DNA of 64,000 nt from Gemmatimonadota bacterium. Its GTDB lineage: Bacteria; Latescibacterota; UBA2968; GCA-2709665. Shown one piece after another: positions 34,180 through 43,503 of the stretch. The stretch lies in contig JAPPFJ010000017.1 in the NCBI GenBank assembly GCA_028877215.1, positions 1 to 64,000 on the forward strand, read 5' to 3'. The notes below the pieces were generated by a model. That model was not told where the DNA came from, ran no database searches, and was given only the letters and a program-made list of their open reading frames with translations. Numbering within the stretch: the first letter of the stretch is position 1; every line of letters starts with the position of its first letter. A program made the translations under genes and the position numbers.

Positions 34180-35184
34180 ATGACCCTGGGACGAATCTAT
34201 CTGTGGATTGCGATATTGATCTTCGCCGCCGCCGCGTCGGTGGTGGCGCGGCTGGTGGAAATCGGACAGGCGCATCCGATCGACGGCCGTAATCCGATTT
34301 CATTCTGCAATCTGCTCTTCGCGGGCAATCTCGTGGCGGCGCTGACCCTGTTCGGCCTCAATCAACGGGAATGGCGCCCCGCCCGCCTGCGCAGGCTGTC
34401 GCGCCGCCAGTGGCTGGTACAAACCGTCCTGGCCCTTACATCCGGCGCGGTCGCGCCTGCCCTGATGTTTACGGCCATCGCGCGCACCTCGGTCACCAAT
34501 ATCATCCTGATCGAGACGATAGAAATCCCGCTTGTCCTCTTGCTGGCCTGGCTGTTCTATCGGGAGAAATCGAGCGGAACCGCCGTATTCGGCGCGCTGT
34601 GCGCCGTCGGGGGCGTGGCGACAACGCTTGTGCTGCAGATGGACGCGTCGCCGGACAGCATGGCGGCGGCGCGAATGCGGGGCGGCGTGGGCAGCGGTGA
34701 GGTCTTCGCGGCGGCTGCGACCGTACTGCTGGTATGCGGCGCGGAAATCGGTCGAAAGCAGCTTCAGACGATCCCCCTGGGCATCTTCAGCGTCTACCGC
34801 AACCTGCTGGGCGCAAACTTCTTCCTCGCAATCGGGCTCTACCTGTTTGGCATCGAGCACTTCGCCGACGTCTTCTCGCCGGTGCTGTGGGGATGGATGG
34901 GCCTCTACGGCGGGATCGTGGTCGCCTGCGGGCAGCTGGCGTGGTTTGCCGGCATCAAGCGCGTGGGTCCCGCCGACATCGCCACCGCGTCGTCCTTCTC
35001 GCCAGTGGCCGGCGTGCTCTTCGCCGGTCTCATCCTGGGCGAGGTGCCCATGCCCGCGCAACTCATCGGCGGCGGCATCATCCTCGCGGGCATCGCCATC
35101 GCCCTGTGGGGCGAGCTGCGAGGCGAACGCCGGACGCGGCCGTCCAGAACGGACGACAAGGCCAAAGCGTTCACCGGCGTCTGA
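34180..35184 (+). CDS. EamA/DMT-superfamily transporter
   Basis: 334 residues from the ATG at 34180, with GGAGG five bases upstream; the frame is open earlier but that part overlaps the divergent promoter region. Ten predicted membrane helices in two EamA repeats are seen: the first ends around LLLAWLFYREKSSG (about 120) and the second around VAGVLFAGLILGEVPMPAQ (about 280), with the usual acidic residue near each repeat end. DMT exporters move amino acids, sugars or nucleosides; the substrate is unknown here. Confidence 0.9.
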   Translation: MTLGRIYLWIAILIFAAAASVVARLVEIGQAHPIDGRNPISFCNLLFAGNLVAALTLFGLNQREWRPARLRRLSRRQWLVQTVLALTSGAVAPALMFTAIARTSVTNIILIETIEIPLVLLLAWLFYREKSSGTAVFGALCAVGGVATTLVLQMDASPDSMAAARMRGGVGSGEVFAAAATVLLVCGAEIGRKQLQTIPLGIFSVYRNLLGANFFLAIGLYLFGIEHFADVFSPVLWGWMGLYGGIVVACGQLAWFAGIKRVGPADIATASSFSPVAGVLFAGLILGEVPMPAQLIGGGIILAGIAIALWGELRGERRTRPSRTDDKAKAFTGV

Positions 35185-35227
35185 ACCAATATTGGAAGAT
35201 GGCGCCCGTTTGCGGAACGGCCTGTAC

Positions 35228-37003
35228 TCATCCACCGAAGAAGGGATGCGGGGAAACCGGCGGTTTGGCAATCTCGCCGGTGGGCGGCTTCAGCGTGATG
35301 TCCTCGAACAGGACCATTCGGGGGGTGACGATACTTACAAGAGCGAGACGTCCGCGGCCACTCCCGGTAAACGGCGAGGAATTATCCACCGACCGAAAGG
35401 TAACCGTATTGACTTCATGCGTCCTGGACACCCTGAAGATGTCCTTGAAGGTATAGGCGCCCGTACCACCCAATTCCGCATTTCGAACCAGTTCCCTCCG
35501 CCCGTCGAGATAGACCCTGTAAATGACGATCGGGTTTTGCAGCCTGGCTCCCCCATTTTCCGAGCCGCCGAATGATACAACGACCGGCGCTTCGGACATA
35601 CTGTACGACGGATTGGACATGCGTGTGACGATGTATCCGTATTCTTTTTTCTGTCTTCTTATCAGTTTGTAGAATTCTTTTCGGATCTGCTCTTCGCTCA
35701 ATCCCTTCTCAGGTTCAACCAGTATATTGCCAGGCGCGACCCCGGGCCCGCGACGGCTTCCCGTGCTGCGATGGATCCCGCGAACAGGCGTGCGAGTCGT
35801 CAGCAGGTTTTCCAGTACGCCGGACCGTACAAGCTGGACCTCGCGCGCACGCACCCCTTCATCATCGATACGATACGCGCCCAATAACGGCTGATTCTTG
35901 TAGGTGTCGATCTGTGGAACGGAGCGCACATTCAGAAATTCGGGCAGCACACGCACGCCGATCCTGTCAAGGAAGGGATTCTCCTTCTTTTGTGGATAAT
36001 AGCCTTCGTATTCGGGATTGTCGTGCAACGCACGGCGGTTCGACAGCAGGTAGGGTACGAACCCCTGATTGAACAGTTCCGTCGCCGCCTGGCCGACGAA
36101 AATTACCGGGCCGGTAAAGCGATTGACGAGCGGTGCATGACGCAATGCACTCAGGCGTTTTCCCATAACACCGATCCTGTCAGCAAGTTCCCCGTCGCCA
36201 GGCAGGGTTTCGGGTGTTCGGGCGTATGCGGCGACGAAGTCTTCGAGGGGCATGCCGTCCAGGGCTTGCGTGCCGGCAACCGCGGTGAACCCTACAGCGG
36301 AAGTTGTTACCGAAAACGAAGTGCCCTCGCTGTTCACGTATTCGTATCTGGTGTTATTGCCGTTCATTCGCACCCGTGACGTATAGACGTCGGGCATGTC
36401 ACGGAACAGCGCGGAAAGATGGCGCGCTCGCTGTTCGAGTGTGTCGAGATTCACAACGATCGGCGCCACCTCAAACACTTCGGTTGCCGGCGCCTCTCTG
36501 CTGAAATCGGGTATCTCCTCGGTGCGCGTCTTGTTCTGCAGCACGGCGCGCTTCTTGGCCAGATCTTCCAGCGCGGTCTTGTATGCGCCGTCGGTGGCCA
36601 GCCAGATCTTGCGCCGGAGCTGACTATAGCTGTCTTCCAGGGGCAATGTCACACGGCCGCCCCGCATACGGACCACGCCCGATCCTCCGAAGGTGAACGA
36701 GCGAAAGTTGGTATTGTCAAGGGCGTAGTCTCCCACCCTCACTTCTACGTGCAGCGTGCGCGAGTGGACATCCCTGCTCTCCAGCAGACTGCCGAAGGTC
36801 GCCGAGGCTACCCTGGCCTTTATTTCGCGCACGAGATATGAAATAAAGTACGGTCGATCCAGGGCTTCAAGCCGGAGTTCCTTCATCGAGCGCGACAGTT
36901 CGTCACGCATGGCGCGCTGCAGTATGCTGTCTTCCGCGCGGGCGGCCGGAGCCGCCAGAAGGCCGACGGCCGCGATCATAAGGGAGGAAATCACCCTGTG
37001 CAT
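35228..37003 (-). CDS. Secreted TldD/PmbA-family paralogue lacking the metal site
   Basis: 591 residues with a signal peptide (MHRVISSLMIAAVGLLAAPAARA). The TldD/TldE two-domain layout is clear: YEYVNSEGTSFSVTT (about 215) and GAYRIDDEGVRAREVQLV (about 375). Where active TldD has HExxxH, this protein has AATELFNQGFVPYLL, and the C-terminal Cys ligand is also absent (SSPFTGSGRGRLALVS). It is therefore predicted to be catalytically dead, like TldE/PmbA in the TldD-TldE heterodimer. It starts 29 bases after the intact TldD-like gene, so the two are probably partners in the periplasm. Confidence 0.82.
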   Translation of the reverse strand: MHRVISSLMIAAVGLLAAPAARAEDSILQRAMRDELSRSMKELRLEALDRPYFISYLVREIKARVASATFGSLLESRDVHSRTLHVEVRVGDYALDNTNFRSFTFGGSGVVRMRGGRVTLPLEDSYSQLRRKIWLATDGAYKTALEDLAKKRAVLQNKTRTEEIPDFSREAPATEVFEVAPIVVNLDTLEQRARHLSALFRDMPDVYTSRVRMNGNNTRYEYVNSEGTSFSVTTSAVGFTAVAGTQALDGMPLEDFVAAYARTPETLPGDGELADRIGVMGKRLSALRHAPLVNRFTGPVIFVGQAATELFNQGFVPYLLSNRRALHDNPEYEGYYPQKKENPFLDRIGVRVLPEFLNVRSVPQIDTYKNQPLLGAYRIDDEGVRAREVQLVRSGVLENLLTTRTPVRGIHRSTGSRRGPGVAPGNILVEPEKGLSEEQIRKEFYKLIRRQKKEYGYIVTRMSNPSYSMSEAPVVVSFGGSENGGARLQNPIVIYRVYLDGRRELVRNAELGGTGAYTFKDIFRVSRTHEVNTVTFRSVDNSSPFTGSGRGRLALVSIVTPRMVLFEDITLKPPTGEIAKPPVSPHPFFGG

Positions 37004-37032
37004 GTGATGGCTCCTGGGGCATGAATTGGGAA

Positions 37033-38751
37033 TCAGAGCAGGCCTCCTGTTTCGCCTTCGTCAGGCGTATCGGAAGACGGCGCTTCGAGGATCGGGCGCC
37101 GCTCCTGGGACTTCGGTTTCTTCTGCACCTCGATCTGTGTGATGAAGATGCCCGGGGAAACCGCGGCCACGGGCACGAGCCCCGACTCGGCGCCGCACCT
37201 GCCGTTGAATACATCGATATGATCGTCCGCAGCGGCGATCCGGCTGAAGGCAGTGAGCGGTGTCCCAATGAGATCGACCCCTCGTACCAGTTCTTCTCGT
37301 CCGTCGGTGTAGATTCGGTAGACCATTATGGGGAGCACGTTAAATGCGTTCGGGATAAAGCGTCCGGTTATGGTGAATCCCCCCTGAATATCCTCGAAGT
37401 AAAGGCCGAAGTCCTTGCCGTCCTTGCGGCATTGCTCGATGAGCATTTCCTTGAGCCTGGCACGGCTGAGCGGCTCGGACGTCTCCACAACGAGGTTGGA
37501 CTGACGCGCGACAGGGCTGTAGCCCGGCTGTTTTCGCCCGTGTCCGTTGGAGTTCGGGAACCCCTCGATCGGCGAACGGGACATGAGGAAGCGGCGGAAA
37601 ATTCCGTTTTCCACAACGGCCACACGCCGCGCCTTGACACCCTGATTGTCGTACGCGTAGGCGCCAACCAGGTCCTTTCCTGCCATGCTGTGCGTGGTGG
37701 GGTCGAAATACACTGAAAACGTCTCGGGCAGTACCCTCTCGCCAATCTTCTTTTTAAACGTCTGGCCCTCTTCCTCGCGCTTCTGGCGGTGGCCCTCGAT
37801 GCGGTGACCGAAAATTTCGTGGAACAGGACACCGCTTGCGCGTCCTGACAGGATGGCCGGGCCCGTATAAGGTGCTACGACCGGGGCGTCTCGGAGGGCT
37901 TGAAGATCGGCGATCATGCGCTCGACGATTTCAACAATCTCGTCATCGCCCGGTAAGCCCTCCTCAGCGATTGCGGAAAAAGACTCGTAACGCGGCAACA
38001 CCATGCCGTCGTCAGCCTTTGTAAAGGCATAGATAAAAAGCCGGTAGAGCACCTGGGAGGTCTGGACCTCGCTGCCCTCACTGTTGACGTACTGACGAGT
38101 CGAGATATTCGCCGTGAGGCTGGCATCAGCCTCGTAGATGTCACCGTGCGCGGCGAACGGCGCCGTATATTTCTTGAGTCTGGCCGCCCATTCGTCACGA
38201 GAGATATCGAAGGATGCGGGTTCCTCCAGATAACGTTCTACAGGCTCCCGTGAAAAATCCGCAGACCGGTCTTCCTCCTCCACTTTGACCTGAACGTTCG
38301 TCTTGACGGTTGTCAACTGCTCGATAGCGCGCTTGTACTTTCTATCGGTGTGGTACCAAAGGACACTGCGAATCGCGTCGGGGTCATTCTCAATCGGGAT
38401 ATCTATCCTTGAAAACCGACGGCTCCAACTGGGTATGCGGCCGCGGACAGGGTGCGTATTGTCGAAGGCGTAGTCACCCACGCGCAGATCGATGTCCAAC
38501 AGACGACGTCGCGTTTCCCGGTCGCGGGTCAGCGCCCCGAAGGACGCTTCGACGCGAACCTCGTGCGTTTCCGTGATCTCATAGCTCAGAAAATAGGGCG
38601 GGACCGGCTGCCGTTTGAGCAGGTCAACGGAGCGGTTCAATTCCTCTCGCATGGCCTGCAGCAGCGGGGAGGCGGTCTCCGCCCCGATTCCGGCCGCTGT
38701 AAATGCGGTAAAGAGTAGCCATAGGCAAATAGTCCTGGGAATTGTTCTCAT
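37033..38751 (-). CDS. Secreted TldD-family metalloprotease with intact HExxxH
   Basis: 572 residues with a signal peptide (ICLWLLFTAFTAAGIGA). The zinc motif HEIFGHRIEGH is at 311-321, and NGRCGAESGLVPVAA near 535 supplies the Cys ligand. TldD proteases cut unfolded peptides that enter the barrel-like cleft of the heterodimer. Usual TldD/TldE proteins are cytosolic and about 450-480 residues; here both paralogues are longer and carry signal peptides, which is unusual. AAAGG lies eight bases before the ATG. The inactive paralogue follows directly. Confidence 0.85.
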   Translation of the reverse strand: MRTIPRTICLWLLFTAFTAAGIGAETASPLLQAMREELNRSVDLLKRQPVPPYFLSYEITETHEVRVEASFGALTRDRETRRRLLDIDLRVGDYAFDNTHPVRGRIPSWSRRFSRIDIPIENDPDAIRSVLWYHTDRKYKRAIEQLTTVKTNVQVKVEEEDRSADFSREPVERYLEEPASFDISRDEWAARLKKYTAPFAAHGDIYEADASLTANISTRQYVNSEGSEVQTSQVLYRLFIYAFTKADDGMVLPRYESFSAIAEEGLPGDDEIVEIVERMIADLQALRDAPVVAPYTGPAILSGRASGVLFHEIFGHRIEGHRQKREEEGQTFKKKIGERVLPETFSVYFDPTTHSMAGKDLVGAYAYDNQGVKARRVAVVENGIFRRFLMSRSPIEGFPNSNGHGRKQPGYSPVARQSNLVVETSEPLSRARLKEMLIEQCRKDGKDFGLYFEDIQGGFTITGRFIPNAFNVLPIMVYRIYTDGREELVRGVDLIGTPLTAFSRIAAADDHIDVFNGRCGAESGLVPVAAVSPGIFITQIEVQKKPKSQERRPILEAPSSDTPDEGETGGLL

Positions 38752-39002
38752 TGACGCGCCTTTCTGTGATGGCCCCGGGGAAACACGCCGAGTGTCGCAA
38801 AATGCGACAGTTGGAAGGTAGTCTGGGGTCTGGCGATTTCTTTCATCAACTGTTGAACGCCCCCAGGGAGAATCGGTTCCCGTTCAGGACGTTAGGTCGT
38901 GGCCTAACAGCGTAGGGGCAGGTTTCAAACCTGCCCCTACAGTCTATCGCGCGGGCGTGGTGATGATCGAATCACCTCTATTATAGCCGACCGTGAGGTT
39001 CC
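38752..39002. repeat. Gap with two hairpins, including a perfect dispersed palindrome
   Basis: GTAGGGGCAGGTTT (38912-38925) and AAACCTGCCCCTAC (38927-38940) are a perfect palindrome around one base, matching the element at 25498. GTTAGG...CCTAAC (38891-38908) is a smaller hairpin. No gene is seen between the TlpA stop and the TldD start. Confidence 0.7.
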
Positions 39003-40544
39003 CTATCGAGGTATCGTCGAAGGGGCACTCAGGCTGTCCACAACGGCCTTTAGTTTCCGGTAGGCGTTTTCAGGATCGAAGCCGACCACTTTATATTGGA
39101 CAATCCCCTCTCTGTCCGCAACGAGGGTTACCGGCAGGGATTTGACCTGAGATCGCAGAAATAAACTCTGCTCCCTGGTGTCCCAGACGGTATCGAATGA
39201 ACCTTCGTATTTGCTCACGGCCTTCCGAACAACCACCGGGTACTCCTCTTTTGCGATGCCAGGAAAGTGTTCCAGGGGCGTATGAACGGCAATCACTCTT
39301 ACGTCATTGGCTGCGGTTTCCTTCGCAAGCCGCGCTATTATCGGCAATTCCGCCAGACAGGGTCCGCACCAGATAGCCCAGAAGTTCAGGACGATTACCT
39401 CATCATTGATTTCATCTAGCGACAACGTACCTCCGCCCAGCAGCGGCAACACAAACCCCGGGAGGGCCTTACCCACAAGATCGTCATCTTTCTTCCGCGG
39501 GTCGCTGCGTATTCGCGCCTCGAGCCCCCGGCTATATTCCTCGAAGCCCTCGTCGGACCCATGGAAGAGGTTGAAATTGCGCTGCAACGCCATCCAGAGT
39601 GCGGGATCCCTGGGCTTGCTCTTAACGGCTTTTTCGTAGAATTCGATCGCCTCTCCGTGCCTGCCTTGTTGGTCATGAAGCGAAGCGAGGCCACCGTACG
39701 CCAAATGAGCTTGCTGGAAATCGGAGTAAGTGCCAGTACCCCCCATCGAATCAAGAATCTCGATAGCCTTGCGGTAAGCCTCGTCTGCCTCTTCGAATCT
39801 GTGAAGGAGTTGCAGGCAGTGGCCACTGAGACACTGGTATTTGAAAAGGGCTTCGTTGCGGTACGGCTCGGGTACATCCGCGACACGACTTACTGCCCTG
39901 TTTGCAAAAGCCAGTGCGCTACGCGGATATCTCCCTTCCGGATGTCCATCCAATCCGACGAGAATACGCCCGATTGTGTAGTATGTACTGGAATGCGGTA
40001 GCAATACTGTCGCGCTGTCCGCGGCCGCGTGGACGTCGATACTGTCGGTCGCCGGAATTCTGGCAATGATGGAGTATAGGAAAGCCCGTCCCCGATCCAC
40101 GTAGTCGGGATAAAGGGCGAGGAACTCATTCCACAGTTCGACGCCTTCTTTTGGACTAAACGAGGAGACGGCAAAGCTCCGATTCCAATGATCCACTTCT
40201 TCCCTCGTCCTGGTAACCGGCCTTTCCGAAGCGCTGTGTAGGAAGCGGCGCCGGGTTACCTTTTCACGATCTCGATCCATTATCAATCTTACGGTATAAC
40301 TTCCCGTCGGGAATCCGGATTTGTTCAGCACGATGGAATAGTTCCCCGGTGTCTTGATACCGTATTGCGGTGCAGAATAAACACCTAACGATGATACCAT
40401 CACTTGCACGTGCGATGACTCCGGGACGACGTAGTTGATGGTAATCGTACTGGCGGTGGAAGCGCCGTCCAACGTCAGCGTCGCCTTCGCCATTATCGTT
40501 CCCGGCAGGAGCAGCGCGAAGAGTGTGAGGATAACGGTCTTCAT
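39003..40544 (-). CDS. TlpA-like thioredoxin-domain protein with TPR region
   Basis: 513 residues from the ATG at 40544, where AAGGAGG lies upstream and a signal peptide (MKTVILTLFALLLPGTIMA) begins; the frame is open 168 bases further but runs through repeat DNA. Residues about 20-110 look like a beta-sandwich domain. Residues about 200-330 hold TPR-like helices (ALFKYQCLSGHCLQLLHRFE, HLAYGGLASLHDQQGRHGEA). The C-terminal thioredoxin fold has WCGPC (Cys393, Cys396) in VLNFWAIWCGPCLAEL and a cis-Pro at SLPVTLV. It is probably a periplasmic disulfide reductase for c-type cytochrome or envelope proteins. It lies upstream of the TldD pair. Confidence 0.88.
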   Translation of the reverse strand: MKTVILTLFALLLPGTIMAKATLTLDGASTASTITINYVVPESSHVQVMVSSLGVYSAPQYGIKTPGNYSIVLNKSGFPTGSYTVRLIMDRDREKVTRRRFLHSASERPVTRTREEVDHWNRSFAVSSFSPKEGVELWNEFLALYPDYVDRGRAFLYSIIARIPATDSIDVHAAADSATVLLPHSSTYYTIGRILVGLDGHPEGRYPRSALAFANRAVSRVADVPEPYRNEALFKYQCLSGHCLQLLHRFEEADEAYRKAIEILDSMGGTGTYSDFQQAHLAYGGLASLHDQQGRHGEAIEFYEKAVKSKPRDPALWMALQRNFNLFHGSDEGFEEYSRGLEARIRSDPRKKDDDLVGKALPGFVLPLLGGGTLSLDEINDEVIVLNFWAIWCGPCLAELPIIARLAKETAANDVRVIAVHTPLEHFPGIAKEEYPVVVRKAVSKYEGSFDTVWDTREQSLFLRSQVKSLPVTLVADREGIVQYKVVGFDPENAYRKLKAVVDSLSAPSTIPR

Positions 40545-41285
40545 TTTGCACCTCCTTGTGTGAGGCTTCCGCCATGGCTGGCGCGATTCCACTTCGCTCG
40601 GAACGACATGCTTTGCAATGACCATTAGCGAAATGTGTCTGTTACACGCCTGCCGTACTATAACACTCTGGAAGCACGTGCGAGGGTGGGGCGGACATTC
40701 CTGTCTGCCCACATCGAGGCTTTTCTGTCAAAATGCGGATACACGGAGATGCCGCGAGGCAGGCGATGGGTCCGCGCACACGTTCGCCTGTCTAAGGTCT
40801 GCGCGACATGTACTGCCCAGAAGACGGGAGATTCTTCGCTGCGCTCTGAATGACATGACGATCAATCACCATTGGTGAAGTGTATCCTTCAGGTGTTCGC
40901 TTGAATTGTCATGCCGAGGAGGCATGCCCGCTCAAGCTGACGTGTTGGTCCATAGTCAAACACGTAGCTTCTCGCTGTCATCCAGAGGACTTGCCCCGAG
41001 CCTGTCGAAGGGTGCCCCGTGGGCCGACGAAGGATCTACTGCAGCCTGGGATCATCCCGGAGCGTCAGACATTCGGTCCGAACTGAAATGCAGCACAACC
41101 GTCCCGACACGGTCTCTCATCGAATCTACTAATAATTTAATATATGGAGTCGTGACCGCCTCGTCAATTAAAAAATTAATATTTCATTCACTGAGTCGGC
41201 AAGCTGATTTTAAGTGATATAGACGAGCGACGCCAAACAGTCCGCCCACGCGCGCTCGTCGACGCGCAGGCCGTTCAGCTTGCTT
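40545..41285. repeat. 741-bp gene-free stretch built of dispersed repeats
   Basis: GTGGGGCGGACA (40686-40697) and TGTCTGCCCAC (40702-40712) form a hairpin. AGATTCTTCGCTGCGCTC (from 40827, running into TGAATGACATG) and TGTCATCCAGAGG...CGACGAAGGATCTACT (40976-41040) are inverted relatives of each other. CCCCGAGCCTGTCGAAGGG (about 40992-41011) is another common dispersed word. 41110-41220 is AT-rich and probably holds the end of the PhyH transcript. Short open frames here are low quality; no gene is called. Confidence 0.6.
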
Positions 41286-42020
41286 TCAGGCCCTGGCGAC
41301 GGTTTTCCTGGCCGTTTCGGCGGTTGTGTGGTAGTTCCATCCGCGCAACACCAGGTTCTCGCTGAACTGGTGGATGTCCTCCTTGCGATCTTTACCGGAT
41401 AACATCCGCGCGATCACAACCTTCCTCGGTATTTCAGAGCGGTTGGACGGCGAACCATGTACGATGAAGTAGTCAAAAAAAGTGACGTCGCCCGGCTCGG
41501 CCTCGATCGCCGTGGATCCTTCGAACGGGAACCGCTCGTGGAACTCGGCATTCGTGGCGGTAGAGCCTTCCACCCTGCCGTGTCTGTGCGAGCCCGGATA
41601 GACTCTGAGGCAGCCCATTTCTTCCGTGGCTTCGCTGATATGGATCATTCCCGCAATCATGGTGTTCTTTTCGGTTGGCAGATAGCTCCAGTCCTGGTGC
41701 ATATGGAATGGTGTCGTTCCGGTTGTCATCCGTTTCTCGAAGAGCGTGGAATGGTTGAGTACGATGTCCGGACCGATGAACTGTTCGACGATGTCGAGGA
41801 ACTTCTCGTGAAGCAGGGCCGCCATCCACAATCCCGAATACTGCTGCACGTTGCGTGTGCCGAAGACCCCGTTGTCGTTCGAAGCGCCCTCGGCGTCTTT
41901 GCCGAGCTGGCGGACAATGCGATCGAATTCATCCGCAAGCCGGCCGACTTCATCGGGCGAAAAGACGCCTTTGGCCAGGTAGTAACCGTTTTCCTCAAAG
42001 AACGTGCGCGTTTCTCTCAT
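41286..42020 (-). CDS. Phytanoyl-CoA dioxygenase (PhyH) family protein, complete iron site
   Basis: 244 residues. Begins FFEENGYYLAKGVFSPDEV as PhyH proteins do. The Fe(II) ligands are His108 and Asp110 in FHMHQDWSYLP and His188 in FIVHGSPSNRS, with Arg194 for 2-oxoglutarate; VYPGSHRHG (about 140) is the family PGSH motif. It hydroxylates an unknown small molecule using 2-oxoglutarate and O2. GGAGG lies six bases before the ATG. It lies in a leftward group with a Gfo/Idh protein. Confidence 0.93.
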   Translation of the reverse strand: MRETRTFFEENGYYLAKGVFSPDEVGRLADEFDRIVRQLGKDAEGASNDNGVFGTRNVQQYSGLWMAALLHEKFLDIVEQFIGPDIVLNHSTLFEKRMTTGTTPFHMHQDWSYLPTEKNTMIAGMIHISEATEEMGCLRVYPGSHRHGRVEGSTATNAEFHERFPFEGSTAIEAEPGDVTFFDYFIVHGSPSNRSEIPRKVVIARMLSGKDRKEDIHQFSENLVLRGWNYHTTAETARKTVARA

Positions 42021-42232
42021 CCTGCCCTCCGGTTTTCATTGGAGACTCAACTCAAGTTCAATCCGAAAAAAACAGCAACGCGGCGACGCGATAAAACCCT
42101 CCGAAACAGGGCGTTATCGACGTATAGAAGGACGTTTCTTCCTTCACGTCCAGTGACCTGGTGTATCCTGGTAATCCGCCGTCTAATCGCCTTTATTTAC
42201 AAGCACATATTCGATTTTACGTACCCGAAGAC
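42021..42232. other. Short intergenic region, nothing recognised
   Basis: 212 bases between the PhyH start and the Gfo/Idh stop. I see no hairpin or open frame worth calling. An AT-rich patch near 42190-42230 could hold a promoter for the PhyH gene. Confidence 0.4.
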
Positions 42233-43258
42233 TTACGAATCAAGGTCAACTTCGCGGCCGGTGCGCGCGGATGCTTCGGTCGCTTCGAGTACCCTGAGTA
42301 CGTTCAGGCCGTGAACCTGCGGTATCGGCGTATCGTCGTCACCCCGTTCGAGAGACTCGATAAAATCGGTGAATTCGTCCACCAGGCTTTCCCGAACGGG
42401 AACGGATTCGCGCCGCCACGTCCCGTCGGCCGTGTCAGCGATGAACAAGGCCGGCGGATCGCCGCCGCCGTAGGGCAGACGGAAGCGCGCCATGCCGCGG
42501 CTGAAGAACCAGTCTCCGCCGTATTCCGTTGCCCCGCGCGCCCACGCGATACGGCTGACTGCGGCGACGACCCCGCTCTTCCATCGGATAAAATACATGC
42601 CGGTATCGTCGCAGTCAATGGCCGGATGTTCGGACTTTGGAAACGTGAACTGCCCCTGCTGTGCCGAAACGGTCGCGACGTCGTTCCCGATAATCCAGAG
42701 CAGCCGGTCGATCTGGTGGGCGCCGTCCATCTGGCCCATGCCCCCGCCCCGTTCGCGGTCCAGCATCCACTCGGGCCGGTTGTAGGGACCGTACGGCTTG
42801 TGCCACATGTCGTAGGCCATGATCACGGCCCCCAGGTCGCCGCGGTCCACGATTCCCTTCATCGCCGCGACGGCAGGAAAGTAGCGTTGCGTGTGCGCCG
42901 TCATGAGCTTGACGCCGTTCTCACGGGCCGCGGCCAGCATCTCCTCCGCCTGCCACGCCCAGGCCGCGAGCGGTTTCTCCATGAAGATGTGTTTACCCGC
43001 GGCCGCGGCATCCAGCGCGGCCTGGTAATGAAGCCAGTGGGGCAGGGTCCCGATGACCACGTCGACGTCGTCGCGTTCCAGCGTTTCCCTGTAGTCTGCC
43101 ACAAAGTCGACGTCGGGATGCCGGCTCCGCCAACGCGCGGCGGCATCCTCCCCTGGCTCGGCGACAACCTTCATGTCCGCGCCGGGCGTCTTCTTCACGA
43201 CGTCGATGTAACTGCCGCCGATGCGGCCGGTTCCCAGCACTGCAACGCCGAATGGCAT
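42233..43258 (-). CDS. Gfo/Idh/MocA family NAD(P)-dependent oxidoreductase
   Basis: 341 residues from the ATG at 43258 (MPFGVAVLGTGRIGGSYID). The frame is open 111 bases upstream, but that part belongs to a repeat element. The nucleotide motif is GTGRIG, and the canonical EKP motif is present in HIFMEKPLAAWAWQ (about 96), so this member should be a true sugar or inositol dehydrogenase. Further landmarks are GGMGQMDGAHQIDRLL (about 175), where the His is the usual catalytic base. A weak ribosome site precedes it. Confidence 0.92.
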   Translation of the reverse strand: MPFGVAVLGTGRIGGSYIDVVKKTPGADMKVVAEPGEDAAARWRSRHPDVDFVADYRETLERDDVDVVIGTLPHWLHYQAALDAAAAGKHIFMEKPLAAWAWQAEEMLAAARENGVKLMTAHTQRYFPAVAAMKGIVDRGDLGAVIMAYDMWHKPYGPYNRPEWMLDRERGGGMGQMDGAHQIDRLLWIIGNDVATVSAQQGQFTFPKSEHPAIDCDDTGMYFIRWKSGVVAAVSRIAWARGATEYGGDWFFSRGMARFRLPYGGGDPPALFIADTADGTWRRESVPVRESLVDEFTDFIESLERGDDDTPIPQVHGLNVLRVLEATEASARTGREVDLDS

Positions 43259-43307
43259 AGGGCAGGATCCTGGATTCCAGATTACTGACGGGACGTTGCT
43301 TGCTGCA

Positions 43308-43503
43308 CTCAGAAGTTGTTTTAAAATTACCGGCGAGTTCCCGAGCGCGAGCGAAAAAGCGGCGGTCAAGGCGGGAAGATCCGCCCATATCCAATGTATC
43401 GTGGCTGCGCGCCCCTCGCCACTCTTGGGTGGGTTTGACCAACGCCGACCGGCGCTTTTGCAGCCGTGCGAAGACCGCTGGGAATTTTAAGACAGCTTCT
43501 CAG
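43308..43503. mobile_element. MITE-like element (about 196 bp) abutting the Na/Pi cotransporter gene
   Basis: The left end CTCAGAAGTTGTTTTAAAAT (43308-43327, continuing TACCGGCG) and the right end read in reverse, CTGAGAAGCTGTCTTAAAAT (from 43503, continuing TCCCAGCG), match at about 23 of 28 bases as terminal inverted repeats. The interior has no convincing gene. The right end overlaps the last codon region of nptA: the TGA stop is inside the terminal CTGAGAAG. Confidence 0.6.
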
